A stretch of 35,310 nucleotides of DNA from a virus. Of the stretch, positions 5,592 through 13,125 are shown one piece after another. Each line of letters starts with the position of its first letter. Within the stretch, counting starts at the first letter, position 1. The notes below the pieces were generated by a model that was given only the letters and a program-made list of their open reading frames with translations, made no database searches and had not been told where the DNA came from. The stretch spans positions 1-35,310 of IMG/VR virus record IMGVR_UViG_3300025093_000061; one strand, 5' to 3'. The position numbers were made by a program, and so were the translations under genes.

Positions 5592-7191
5592 GTTCATCAA
5601 ACATATCCCTTGTGATACTTGCGGGAGTAGTGATGCGAACTCTTTGTGGTCTGATGATCACACGTATTGCTACTCCTGTGAGCGTTACGTCCACGGGGAT
5701 CATGTTGAGTACACATCAGAACATGAAGGAGTTAACATGAGTAATGACCTACCTGACATTAGTGATAGCACTGTTGTTGGTCCCTTGCTTGATCGTGGTA
5801 TTACAGCTGATAGCTGCCGCCAGTATGGGATCAGAGTCACGCTCGAACAAGGACAAGTGACTGAACATTGGTATCCGTACCATGACAAGGACGGTGACCT
5901 GACATCGTACAAGATACGCAAGGTCAAGACTAAGGAGTTCCCCCAGAAAGGTGACACCAAAGCTGGGGTGCTGTTTGGTCAGAAACATTTCAGTCAGGGT
6001 GGTAAGTACATTACCCTGTGTGAAGGAGAGATCGACACTGTGTCTGCGTACCAGATGACTGGTTCAAAGTTCCCATGTGTCGGTGTCAAGTCTAGTTCAG
6101 AGGCATACAAGAATTGTAAGAAGTCTTTTGAATACCTGAATAGCTTCGACACCATTGTCCTTGCATTTGATAACGATGAGGCAGGACAGAAGGCGGCACA
6201 CCAAGTTGCTGGTCTGTTCCCTAAGAAGGCCAAGATCGTCAAGCTTAAGGATGGCAAGGATGTGAACTGGTACCTCCAAGAAGGGAAGGAGTCAGAGTAC
6301 ACATCTGCATGGTGGTCGGCTGAGAAGTACAAGCCTGATGATATCCTGTCTGGTTTCGATACCATGTGGGAGATTGCAAAGCAACCACGAAGGGAGGCCA
6401 TGTTCCAGTACCCCTGGGATGGGCTGAACAAGTTGACCTATGGTCTCAGACCAAGTGAGATGGTTGTCTTGACAGCAGGATCAGGCATGGGTAAGACACA
6501 GTTCCTTCGTGAGATCACACACTTTGCCCTCCATACCACTGACCATAACATCGGCACCATCTACCTCGAAGAGACAGCATGGGAAACTGCCATGGGTATT
6601 GCCAGTGTCGAGGGTAATAAACCATTCCATCTGCCTGACACACACTATACCGAAGATGAACTACGTCAGGCATACCAGAATACATGGGGAACAGAACGTA
6701 TCCATACTCTGAATGACAAGTGGAGGGCGAACGATGTCACCTACATCAGTGACAAGATCACCTACCTTGCCAAGGGGATGGACTGTAAGATGGTTATCCT
6801 TGACCATATCAGCTTCATGGTGTCTGATCAGAACGGTGACGAAAGGAAGATGCTTGATGAGATTGCACACAAGCTTAAAGCAATCGCAGTGGAGCTTGAT
6901 ATATGCCTACTCGCAGTATGCCACTCCAAGCGACAGTCCACGAAACCTCATGAAGAAGGTGGCACCACTAGCCTGTCTGATCTACGAGGAACAGCAGGGA
7001 TTGGACAGCTATCAAACATCGTCCTTGGATTGGAACGTAACGGGCAAGCAGACGATCCGACTGAACGGAACACAACTCTCATCCGTGTGTTGAAGAACAG
7101 GTTCAGTGGTAAGACTGGTCCGACAAGCCGTGTCTTGTATGATGAGTTCACCGGTCGCCTCAATGAATTGATTGGAGATGATGATGAGTAA
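5566..7191 (+). CDS. DNA primase-helicase, T7 gp4-like
   Basis: 541-residue bifunctional enzyme that makes RNA primers and unwinds DNA at the fork. In order: zinc-binding domain (C16, C19, C35, C38) in the T7-like context CGSSDANSLWSDDHTYC; TOPRIM primase (LCEGEIDTVSAY, AFDNDEAGQKAA); RecA-like helicase with Walker A GSGMGKTQF, Walker B MVILDHISF, the histidine after it (AVCHSKRQ) and RGTAGIGQLSN. The acidic C-terminus (LIGDDDE) recalls the T7 tail that contacts polymerase and SSB. ATG 5566 is preferred to TTG 5563. A second in-frame ATG at 5737 with strong AAGGAG would give a zinc-less form starting at Met58, like T7 gp4B. The 3' end overlaps the next gene. Confidence 0.95.
   Translation: MTYQRTTSRFIKHIPCDTCGSSDANSLWSDDHTYCYSCERYVHGDHVEYTSEHEGVNMSNDLPDISDSTVVGPLLDRGITADSCRQYGIRVTLEQGQVTEHWYPYHDKDGDLTSYKIRKVKTKEFPQKGDTKAGVLFGQKHFSQGGKYITLCEGEIDTVSAYQMTGSKFPCVGVKSSSEAYKNCKKSFEYLNSFDTIVLAFDNDEAGQKAAHQVAGLFPKKAKIVKLKDGKDVNWYLQEGKESEYTSAWWSAEKYKPDDILSGFDTMWEIAKQPRREAMFQYPWDGLNKLTYGLRPSEMVVLTAGSGMGKTQFLREITHFALHTTDHNIGTIYLEETAWETAMGIASVEGNKPFHLPDTHYTEDELRQAYQNTWGTERIHTLNDKWRANDVTYISDKITYLAKGMDCKMVILDHISFMVSDQNGDERKMLDEIAHKLKAIAVELDICLLAVCHSKRQSTKPHEEGGTTSLSDLRGTAGIGQLSNIVLGLERNGQADDPTERNTTLIRVLKNRFSGKTGPTSRVLYDEFTGRLNELIGDDDE
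5726..5739 (+). promoter_or_regulatory. Internal ribosome binding site and start for a gp4B-like helicase
   Basis: AAGGAG (5726-5731), five spacer bases, then ATG (5737-5739) in frame with the primase-helicase. Initiation here gives a 484-residue product starting MSNDLPDISD without the zinc domain. T7 gene 4 makes its short form from an internal start at codon 64; this one is at codon 58. Confidence 0.8.
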
Positions 7192-7786
7192 ATCACCTGT
7201 ACATATCAGCACCATGTCTGGTAAACTTGAAGGGTTCAAGAGTATCAACACCAACACGCTGACCAACCCCTTCTGTCAGAAGATGAACCAATCTGACACC
7301 ATCTGTGGTGAGTGCTACTCCATGCACATGCTCAGTACCTACCGAAAGAATACAACCCCAGTCTTGCAACGTAATTCTGATCTGTTCAGTACCAGAGTTA
7401 TTAAGAAGGACGAGGTACCCCGTATCAACGATGAGTACTTCCGGTTCAGCAGTCATGGTGAGTTGATCAACGCCAAACATCTGCGTAACTATTGCAAGAT
7501 CGCAGAGAATAATCCCGGCACCACGTTTGCCCTGTGGACTAAGCGTAAGGACTTGGTCAGTCAACATTTCAAACGGTGGCCTCAACCTGACAACCTGATC
7601 CTTGTCTATTCCAACCCCAAGATCGACAAGGTCATGGACAGACCACCCCGCTTCTTTGACAGGGTATTCAATAACGTCACTGACAAGTACACAGGAGAGG
7701 CTAACTGCACCGGACAGAAGTGTAAGGACTGTTTACTCTGTTATAAATGGCACACAACAGATGTGATAGTGGAACATGTAAAATGA
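7184..7786 (+). CDS. GP88-like cysteine-rich phage protein
   Basis: 200-residue protein that looks like the phage GP88 family (mycobacteriophage gene-88 type), whose biochemical function is not established as far as I know. Visible features: an N-terminal cluster (NPFCQKM...ICGECYSM), a central FRFSSHGEL strand-turn, TFALWTKRKD, and a C-terminal CTGQKCKDCLLCYKW cluster of four cysteines typical of metal or iron-sulphur binding. Three ATGs are possible (7178, 7181, 7184); 7184 has the best distance (6 bases) from GGAG at 7174-7177. Overlaps the primase stop and, by ATGA, the polymerase start, so it is embedded in the replication operon. Confidence 0.65.
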   Translation: MSKSPVHISTMSGKLEGFKSINTNTLTNPFCQKMNQSDTICGECYSMHMLSTYRKNTTPVLQRNSDLFSTRVIKKDEVPRINDEYFRFSSHGELINAKHLRNYCKIAENNPGTTFALWTKRKDLVSQHFKRWPQPDNLILVYSNPKIDKVMDRPPRFFDRVFNNVTDKYTGEANCTGQKCKDCLLCYKWHTTDVIVEHVK

Positions 7787-9648
7787 GAACAGTTGTATGT
7801 GACATTGAGGCTGATGCCCTTCTTGCCCATGTCACCCGTATCTGGTGTATCGTTGCCAAGGATTGGGAGACAGGTGAGAACTTCATCTTCACCTCTGATC
7901 CTGATGACGAACACCCTGACATAGGTGACTTCGCTGAGTTCGCCAAGGATGTACACCAGTGGATAGGTCATAACTTCCTCGGCTATGACATGAGGGTGTT
8001 GAAGAAGATACTCAACATCAAGATCAAAGGGAACAGGGTGACTGACACCTTGGTTGTGTCCCGTCTTCAGGCAGCAACGCGCCAAGGTGGACACTCCCTT
8101 GACAACTGGGGTACCATGCTCAACCACCCCAAGTTACCGTTCAAAGACTTCTCTGAGTACACACCAGAGATGCTTGAGTATTGCATCAACGATGTGGAGT
8201 TGAACTACAAGGTAGCCTGTTACCTAAAGTCAGAGGGCGGAAAGTACGGCAATCCAAAAGCGGAAGTGATTGAACACGCATCACAGTACCTGGTTGATGA
8301 GATGTGTGAACGAGGCTTTGCTTTGGATGTCAGGAAAGCACACCAGCTTTTCGCCATGTTCGGGAATCGTGCAGCCACGTTGAAGAACGAGATCACACCG
8401 CAGATGCCAGCCATACCCAAGGCAGATGACGTACGTGAACCCAAGTATAAGAAGGATGGGTCCATGTCGGTGGTGGGGTTGAAGTTCTTTGGTGATAAGT
8501 GGACTGATGTGGCCGGTCCTTTCACCAAGATTGATTGGCAAGAGTTCGACATTAACTCTACCAAGCAGAAGGTGGAGCGTTTGATCCCATGGTGGAACCC
8601 CACTGTCAGGACCAAGGGGTATCGTAAGTGTGCTGATCAGTTACGGGATGGTGAGATTACACAGGAACAGTACGATGAACGTGAACCGTACCTGTGGAAA
8701 CTATGCGAAGAGAACTTTGAAACAATCAGGGACGATGCGCCTGAAGGGTTACGTAAGCTTGGTGAGTACGCCATGTACACAGCCCGGCATAAGGAAGTGG
8801 AAGGATGGTTAGATGCTCTTGGTGACGATGGACGAGTACATGGCAGAGTGTTTTCTATTGGTGCTATCACTCATCGCATGTCTCATAGTGCGCCTAATAT
8901 GGCTAACATTCCGGGAAGCGACTCTCCCTATGGAACGGAGTGCCGTTCTTGCTTTACTGTTGCCGACACTGATACTCGTTGTCTTCTGGGCGTCGATGCT
9001 AGTGGTATTCAACTACGTGTACTCGCCCACTACATGAACGATCCGGACTACACAAAGGAAGTAGTTGACGGTGACATACATACAAAGAACCTTGAAGCCA
9101 TGGGAATTGACAAAGGAGAATGGGATGAAGAACATGGACAATGGTCAAGACGAGGAGTTGCAAAGACTTTTATCTACGCTTGGCTCCTTGGTGCAGGTGA
9201 CGAGAAAGTCGGTCTTATCTGTGGAGGTGATCCTGCATTTGGAAGACGGGTCAAAGCCCAGTTTCTTGCAGCACTTCCATCCCTTGCCCGACTCAAAGAA
9301 GAAGCAACCAAAACAGCTAGAACTGGAAGACTGGCTGGCATCGACGGACGACAGATAGAAATCAAGTCCGCACACTATGCACTCAGCTGCTACCTACAAG
9401 GGGCTGAGTCAGTTATCATGAAGAAGGCCATGATCGATTGGCATCTTGAGGTTCAGAAGAGAAACCTAGATGCAAAGATGGTGGCTGTTGTTCATGATGA
9501 GTTTCAGATTGATGTCCTCAAAGAACAGGCTGATGAAGTAGGAGAGATTGTCGTCAACTCCATCATCAAGGCTGGTGAATACTTCAATCTGAATTGTCCA
9601 ATGGACGGTGAGTATCGCATCGGTACCAATTGGGCAGAAACACACTAA
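7783..9648 (+). CDS. Family A DNA polymerase, T7 gp5-like, with proofreading domain
   Basis: 621-residue replicative polymerase. The N-terminal 3'-5' exonuclease has intact motifs: Exo I VCDIEAD (D7, E9), Exo II GHNFLGYD (D69), Exo III YCINDVELNY. The polymerase domain has motif A GVDASGIQLR (D405), motif B RGVAKTFIYAWLLGAG (R457, K461, Y465) and motif C VVHDE (H571, D572). Y465 is at the E. coli F762 / T7 Y526 position, a tyrosine often linked with virulent phages. L469 replaces the tyrosine usual at T7 Y530 / E. coli Y766. Start 7783 gives the same MxxxDIEA beginning as T7 gp5 and overlaps the previous stop. Shorter than T7 gp5 (704), so the thioredoxin-binding loop may be reduced or absent. 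Confidence 0.95.
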   Translation: MRTVVCDIEADALLAHVTRIWCIVAKDWETGENFIFTSDPDDEHPDIGDFAEFAKDVHQWIGHNFLGYDMRVLKKILNIKIKGNRVTDTLVVSRLQAATRQGGHSLDNWGTMLNHPKLPFKDFSEYTPEMLEYCINDVELNYKVACYLKSEGGKYGNPKAEVIEHASQYLVDEMCERGFALDVRKAHQLFAMFGNRAATLKNEITPQMPAIPKADDVREPKYKKDGSMSVVGLKFFGDKWTDVAGPFTKIDWQEFDINSTKQKVERLIPWWNPTVRTKGYRKCADQLRDGEITQEQYDEREPYLWKLCEENFETIRDDAPEGLRKLGEYAMYTARHKEVEGWLDALGDDGRVHGRVFSIGAITHRMSHSAPNMANIPGSDSPYGTECRSCFTVADTDTRCLLGVDASGIQLRVLAHYMNDPDYTKEVVDGDIHTKNLEAMGIDKGEWDEEHGQWSRRGVAKTFIYAWLLGAGDEKVGLICGGDPAFGRRVKAQFLAALPSLARLKEEATKTARTGRLAGIDGRQIEIKSAHYALSCYLQGAESVIMKKAMIDWHLEVQKRNLDAKMVAVVHDEFQIDVLKEQADEVGEIVVNSIIKAGEYFNLNCPMDGEYRIGTNWAETH

Positions 9649-9656
9649 GAAAGTTG

Positions 9657-9685
9657 TTGACAGCCTGATCTAGGCTTGATACAAT
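9657..9685 (+). promoter_or_regulatory. Strong sigma-70 promoter upstream of SSB gene
   Basis: TTGACA (9657-9662, perfect -35), exactly 17 bases, then TACAAT (9680-9685, 5/6 match to the -10). A start near 9692 would leave a leader of about 38 bases with TAGGAG before ATG 9730. It sits in the 81-base gap between polymerase and SSB, one of the few real gaps on this strand. Confidence 0.85.
9662..9676. promoter_or_regulatory. Inverted repeat within promoter spacer (possible operator)
   Basis: AGCCT (9662-9666), five bases, AGGCT (9672-9676): perfect 5-bp arms lying between the -35 and -10 hexamers. Its position would let a bound protein block RNA polymerase. The arms are short, so chance is possible. 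Confidence 0.4.
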
Positions 9686-9729
9686 ATACGTACACTGCAA
9701 CTCATGACCACATAGGAGTTAGATATATC

Positions 9730-10227
9730 ATGAGCAACCAAAACGAAGACGTCATCATCGAAGCTACCCTGTTCTGGCCGAACCTGAACCGTGTCAACGA
9801 CATGTCTGGCAAGTATCAGGTTGACCTTGGTGAACTGGACAAGGACTCCGTCAAGGCTGTGCAGAAGCTTGGCCTCACTGTCCGTACCGACGAACCCAAG
9901 GACGAGGATAAGCCGGATCGTGGCCAGTTCATCACCGCCAAGTCCAAGTACCCGTTCAAGGTGCTGTTCAAGAACGGTGTTGAGGTGGTGTCCTTGGATC
10001 GTGTCGGCAACGGCACCAAGGCCCGTGTCAAAGTCAACTCGTACGACTGGCAGTTCAAGGGTAAGAGTGGTTCTTCCCTCTCTGCCAAGGTGATCCAGAT
10101 CACTGACCTTGCAGAGTACGTGGCTGACGTTGACCCTGACTTCGCTGACTCCACCCCTGCGCCGGGTTCTGCTGCCCAAGGGGATGCCCTCAGTGATGAC
10201 ATCTCTGACCTGTACGCTGACGAATAA
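9730..10227 (+). CDS. Single-stranded DNA-binding protein, T7 gp2.5-like
   Basis: 165-residue protein with a beta-rich body (residues about 1-130) followed by a flexible, acidic C-terminal tail (DVDPDFAD, then Ala/Pro/Gly linker, then SDDISDLYADE). That layout is typical of phage SSBs, whose acidic tails contact polymerase and helicase. ATG 9730 is selected by GGAG at 9715-9718; upstream in-frame codons run into the promoter. Its own consensus promoter suggests high expression, fitting a stoichiometric DNA-coating protein. Sequence identity to T7 gp2.5 is not obvious by eye, so the call rests on architecture and position between polymerase and exonuclease. Confidence 0.75.
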   Translation: MSNQNEDVIIEATLFWPNLNRVNDMSGKYQVDLGELDKDSVKAVQKLGLTVRTDEPKDEDKPDRGQFITAKSKYPFKVLFKNGVEVVSLDRVGNGTKARVKVNSYDWQFKGKSGSSLSAKVIQITDLAEYVADVDPDFADSTPAPGSAAQGDALSDDISDLYADE

Positions 10228-10240
10228 GAAAGGATAGACC

Positions 10241-11083
10241 ATGACCTCGATTGATACCCTCGTACCTGACATCATGAAGATGGTTGATGAAGGCGTTGAC
10301 CAAGTAGATGACGCTGCCATCCACCAACTTCTGGCTGACATTGAATACGGTGTCCGTCGCCAACTGACCAAGTCTGAACGACAGCGCAGTGGCACACTCC
10401 GTATGTCCAATGTCGGGAAGCCTGACTGTCAGCTGTGGAATGAGTGCAACGACACTCCCTCAGAAGAACTGCGTCCGGATACTCGGATCAAGTTCTTGTA
10501 CGGGGATATCGTCGAGGCTCTGGTTCTATTCCTTGCCACTGCGGCAGGGCATGAGGTGAAGCACGAACAGAAGGAAGTGGAACTGAATGGCGTCAAAGGA
10601 CACATCGATGCTGAGATTGATGGTGTGTTGGTTGATGTCAAGTCCGCATCCAAGTTTGGCTTCAAGAAGTTCAAGGATGGTACGCTCCCTGAAGACGATC
10701 TCTTCGGCTACATGGGGCAGCTGTCCTCGTACAAACAGGCAGGAGGGTGGGACCGTGCCGCCTTCCTTGCCTTCAACAAAGAGAGTGGGGCCATGTGTCT
10801 CTATGAACCTGATGAGATTGACATTGATCACAATGCTGATCAGCGTGTTGACTTCGTCAAGGACATGGTCACTGGGCCTCAACCTGAACGGTCCTTCGAC
10901 GCCATCCCTGATGGTAAGAGTGGGAACATGAAGCTGGGTACACGGTGTTCATACTGTGCATTCAAGGACGAGTGTTGGAAAGACAGCAACGATGGGCAGG
11001 GATTGCGCACGTTCATCTATTCCAATGGTCCTCGTTACCTGACCCATGTTGAAAGGGAGCCTGACGTACATGAGCTTCCCTGA
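10241..11083 (+). CDS. PD-(D/E)XK exonuclease, Cas4/RecB-like with likely Fe-S cluster
   Basis: 280-residue nuclease. The catalytic core has GHIDAEIDG (D123/D127) followed by VDVKSASK (D132, K134), the D...DxK signature of the RecB/Cas4/lambda-exonuclease fold, then a QLSSYKQAGG helix. Four cysteines are placed as in Cas4/AddB iron-sulphur nucleases: one near the N-terminus (C63 in KPDCQLWNEC) and three near the C-terminus (C236, C239, C245 in CSYCAFKDEC). It presumably replaces T7 gp6 exonuclease in degrading host DNA, removing primers and recombination. AAAGGA precedes ATG 10241 and it follows the SSB gene by 13 bases in the same transcript. Confidence 0.88.
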   Translation: MTSIDTLVPDIMKMVDEGVDQVDDAAIHQLLADIEYGVRRQLTKSERQRSGTLRMSNVGKPDCQLWNECNDTPSEELRPDTRIKFLYGDIVEALVLFLATAAGHEVKHEQKEVELNGVKGHIDAEIDGVLVDVKSASKFGFKKFKDGTLPEDDLFGYMGQLSSYKQAGGWDRAAFLAFNKESGAMCLYEPDEIDIDHNADQRVDFVKDMVTGPQPERSFDAIPDGKSGNMKLGTRCSYCAFKDECWKDSNDGQGLRTFIYSNGPRYLTHVEREPDVHELP

Positions 11084-11309
11084 CAGCATCACTGAAAAGG
11101 TACCACCCCCTTCCATCTGTTTCGAGACACGTTACAACTTAACAGAAGGTAGAGTGGAGGCTATCACTTCATTGAACTACAACAACCAAAGTATAGCCTC
11201 TGCTGTTTACTATCCGAATGAAGGTGTACACGTAGACGCTTTGGTTGTTATGTTGAAGTCTTTAATCAAACATATTGAGGACTTAGACGATGTCCCGGAA
11301 GCAACCTGA
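11070..11309 (+). CDS. Small hypothetical protein
   Basis: 79-residue protein beginning MSFPDSITEKVPPPSICFET and ending DLDDVPEAT. ATG 11070 follows GGGAG at 11054-11058; in-frame ATG 11046 is an alternative. It overlaps the exonuclease stop and the nuclease start at 11290. A beta-hairpin-like middle (TRYNLTEGRVEAITSLNYN) precedes a C-terminal helix. No family recognised. Confidence 0.65.
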   Translation: MSFPDSITEKVPPPSICFETRYNLTEGRVEAITSLNYNNQSIASAVYYPNEGVHVDALVVMLKSLIKHIEDLDDVPEAT

Positions 11310-11685
11310 ACACCACTGGGTTGGTCGTAAGCCTGACCCTAAGAAGTACTTCGGGTTTGTGTACGAGATCACATGCTTGGTTAACGGAAGGAAGTACATT
11401 GGTAAGAAACAATACCACCGTTGGAGCCGACGCAAGATTGCTGGCCCATCGAAGTGGGAGTTCTACCAGTCTTCCTCCAAGCATGTGGCTGAGGACATCA
11501 AGAAGTACGGGCCTGACAAGTTTGAGTTCCGTATCCTGAAGAACTACAAGACACGAGGCGGCTTGGTGTACGGGGAAGCAAACCTCCAACACAAACGAGA
11601 CGTCTTAACCAAACGAGAAGGAGATGAACGTGTCTACTACAATGCACAAATCGCTGGAATCAGGTGGATTCCAAAGGAATGGTGA
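11290..11685 (+). CDS. GIY-YIG-type endonuclease
   Basis: 131-residue basic protein with a GIY-YIG nuclease N-terminus: YFGFVYEIT (20-28, the GIY strand) and RKYIGKK (34-40, the YIG strand), then RRK arginines and a later conserved-type glutamate in GEANLQ near residue 97. It could be a Holliday-junction/branch nuclease replacing T7 gp3, or a stand-alone homing-type enzyme. Its place among replication genes and lack of flanking intron or inserted-DNA signs favour the first. ATG 11290 overlaps the previous stop. Confidence 0.75.
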   Translation: MSRKQPEHHWVGRKPDPKKYFGFVYEITCLVNGRKYIGKKQYHRWSRRKIAGPSKWEFYQSSSKHVAEDIKKYGPDKFEFRILKNYKTRGGLVYGEANLQHKRDVLTKREGDERVYYNAQIAGIRWIPKEW

Positions 11686-11866
11686 CTTCGAAGATTACAT
11701 CGAAGACCCTAACACTTTGATCTTTACTGTTGAAGCTTTAGGGGATTTCATTCAGTCAACCTTTGAAATGGAAGACTTACTAGAACTCGATACAGGTACC
11801 GAATTAGTTTGTATCAACTTCCATGATATGAAAGAACATCTTAGAAAGGTGGTGATCCGTGACTGA
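11624..11866 (+). CDS. Small acidic hypothetical protein
   Basis: 80 residues from ATG 11624 (AAGGAG directly abuts it) or 74 from ATG 11642, where the spacing of 18 is long; the start is unsettled. The body is acidic (DFEDYIEDP, EMEDLLELDTGTE), possibly a DNA-mimic-like composition, though that is speculation. It overlaps the nuclease gene by 62 bases and the next GTG start by 8. Function unknown. Confidence 0.6.
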   Translation: MNVSTTMHKSLESGGFQRNGDFEDYIEDPNTLIFTVEALGDFIQSTFEMEDLLELDTGTELVCINFHDMKEHLRKVVIRD

Positions 11867-12629
11867 TCATCTTGTCATCTTCGATATGCAGGTGAAGCCC
11901 GGCTCTGACCTATCTCATCTGCCAGCCATAGGGAACTACATCGTTGAACACCAGCCTGATAAGATCATCGTCATTGGTGACTGGTGGGACATGCACTCCC
12001 TGTCTTCGTACGACAGAGGTACCAAGAACGCAGAGGGTGCACGGTATCAGGAAGACATCAACGCCGGTGTCAAAGCCATGGCCAAGATGTTACGTCCTGT
12101 CCACTTCCTCAACGAACACCAACGTCTGATGAAGAAGAGACGGTACCAGCCTGAGATGCACTTCACCATCGGCAACCATGAAGAAAGGATCATGCGTCAT
12201 GTCAATGCCAACCCGATCTTGGAAGGTACTCTTGGGTATCATAATCTTCGTCTCACTGAGTTTGGGTTCACTACTCACGATTTCCTCACTCCTGTCATTC
12301 TTGATGGGGTAGAGTACGTACACTACGTACAGAACAGGAACTCCAAGTACCCCAAGGCCAGTTCCAAAGCCGCCATCGAACAGACTAAGGTGTCGGTTAC
12401 ACAGGGACACCGGCCTTGTCTTGACATCCATACAACATGGGGTGACAAGCAAGGGATGATGTGGTCTATCACCTGTGGTTCCTCTTACCTTGACCTTGAA
12501 GAGTTCAAGAAGGCACAGGGTAATCAACATTGGCGTGGTATTGTACACAAGCGCAACGTCAAGGACGGTGACTTTGACCCCACGTTCCTACGTCTGTCTA
12601 CCCTGATGGAGGAGTATGGTGAGTCATGA
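11859..12629 (+). CDS. Calcineurin-like metallophosphoesterase
   Basis: 256-residue enzyme with the dinuclear-metal phosphoesterase motifs in order: IFDMQ (D9, with glutamine where DxH is usual), GDWWDMHS (D41, D44), GNHEERI (the GNHE box), then late histidines in TQGHRP and WRGIVHK. The substrate is unknown; phage members may act on nucleic acids, nucleotides or cyclic signals. The start is GTG 11859, supported by an almost ideal Shine-Dalgarno (AAGGTGGTGAT, 11846-11856). The stop overlaps the next ATG. The phage carries a second, unrelated metallophosphoesterase on the minus strand (18216-19394). Confidence 0.85.
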   Translation: MTDHLVIFDMQVKPGSDLSHLPAIGNYIVEHQPDKIIVIGDWWDMHSLSSYDRGTKNAEGARYQEDINAGVKAMAKMLRPVHFLNEHQRLMKKRRYQPEMHFTIGNHEERIMRHVNANPILEGTLGYHNLRLTEFGFTTHDFLTPVILDGVEYVHYVQNRNSKYPKASSKAAIEQTKVSVTQGHRPCLDIHTTWGDKQGMMWSITCGSSYLDLEEFKKAQGNQHWRGIVHKRNVKDGDFDPTFLRLSTLMEEYGES

Positions 12630-12814
12630 TAGACTGGGTAGACTTCAAGCAACAGGTGTGTGACAGGTACACCGGGCCAGAGATTGTGGAGACTTTGGGC
12701 TTGACATCTGAAGAGGTTTATGAGATACTAGCTGTACAGATAACTGAACAGTATTTCTCATTTGACCTTGTAATGAATGGATACGACAATGGCGAAGAAG
12801 AAGAGGACACCTAA
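12626..12814 (+). CDS. Small acidic hypothetical protein
   Basis: 62-residue protein starting MIDWVDFKQQVCDRY and ending in an acidic run. ATG 12626 overlaps the phosphoesterase stop as ATGA. Residues about 17-36 (GPEIVETLGLTSEEVYEILA) look like a small helix-turn-helix-type helical pair, but no confident domain. Function unknown. Confidence 0.68.
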   Translation: MIDWVDFKQQVCDRYTGPEIVETLGLTSEEVYEILAVQITEQYFSFDLVMNGYDNGEEEEDT

Positions 12815-12827
12815 GAAGAGGAACATC

Positions 12828-12944
12828 ATGGCTCATGAACTTGAGTCACCCCTCTACCGTCCTCGTGTCGTCCCCAACAAGAAGAGGAAACAACATGAGC
12901 TTACTAAAGCTTCTCGGAAGCGACTCGGAAGAGAAGGAGGATGA
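12828..12944 (+). CDS. Small very basic phage protein
   Basis: 38-residue protein starting MAHELESPLYRPRVV and rich in lysine/arginine. The LYRPRVVPNKKRK segment resembles a common tiny phage protein type (pattern LFRQRVV.DK.KY.RK) seen in many tailed phages; function unknown. ATG 12828 has AGAGG at 12817-12821; ATG 12789 is an in-frame alternative giving 51 residues. Nucleic-acid binding is plausible from charge alone. Overlaps the next gene. Confidence 0.65.
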   Translation: MAHELESPLYRPRVVPNKKRKQHELTKASRKRLGREGG

Positions 12945-13125
12945 GTTGTTCTACAACCCTGACCCCTTGTGTAACAGGCTGTTGATGATGGAGCAATTGC
13001 TTGATCGTCTTGACAACTATGAGAACTCAGCATTCACCGAACAGGCGATACAACGAGCCGTCTCCCTTATATTCTACTCACTTGAACCGGAGGGTCTGGA
13101 TAATTCACATGAAGTATTTCACTAG
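12895..13125 (+). CDS. Small acidic hypothetical protein
   Basis: 76-residue, mainly helical protein starting MSLLKLLGSDSEEKEDEL. GAGGAAA precedes ATG 12895. The N-terminus is acidic and the middle has leucine-rich amphipathic helices (NRLLMMEQLLDRLDNY). It overlaps the basic mini-protein upstream and the MazG-like gene downstream. No family recognised. Confidence 0.65.
   Translation: MSLLKLLGSDSEEKEDELFYNPDPLCNRLLMMEQLLDRLDNYENSAFTEQAIQRAVSLIFYSLEPEGLDNSHEVFH

Noticed and set aside
9670-10410. 246-codon minus-strand frame opposite the SSB and exonuclease genes
   Set aside because: It crosses two coupled plus-strand genes and the strong promoter; the composition is that of a shadow frame.
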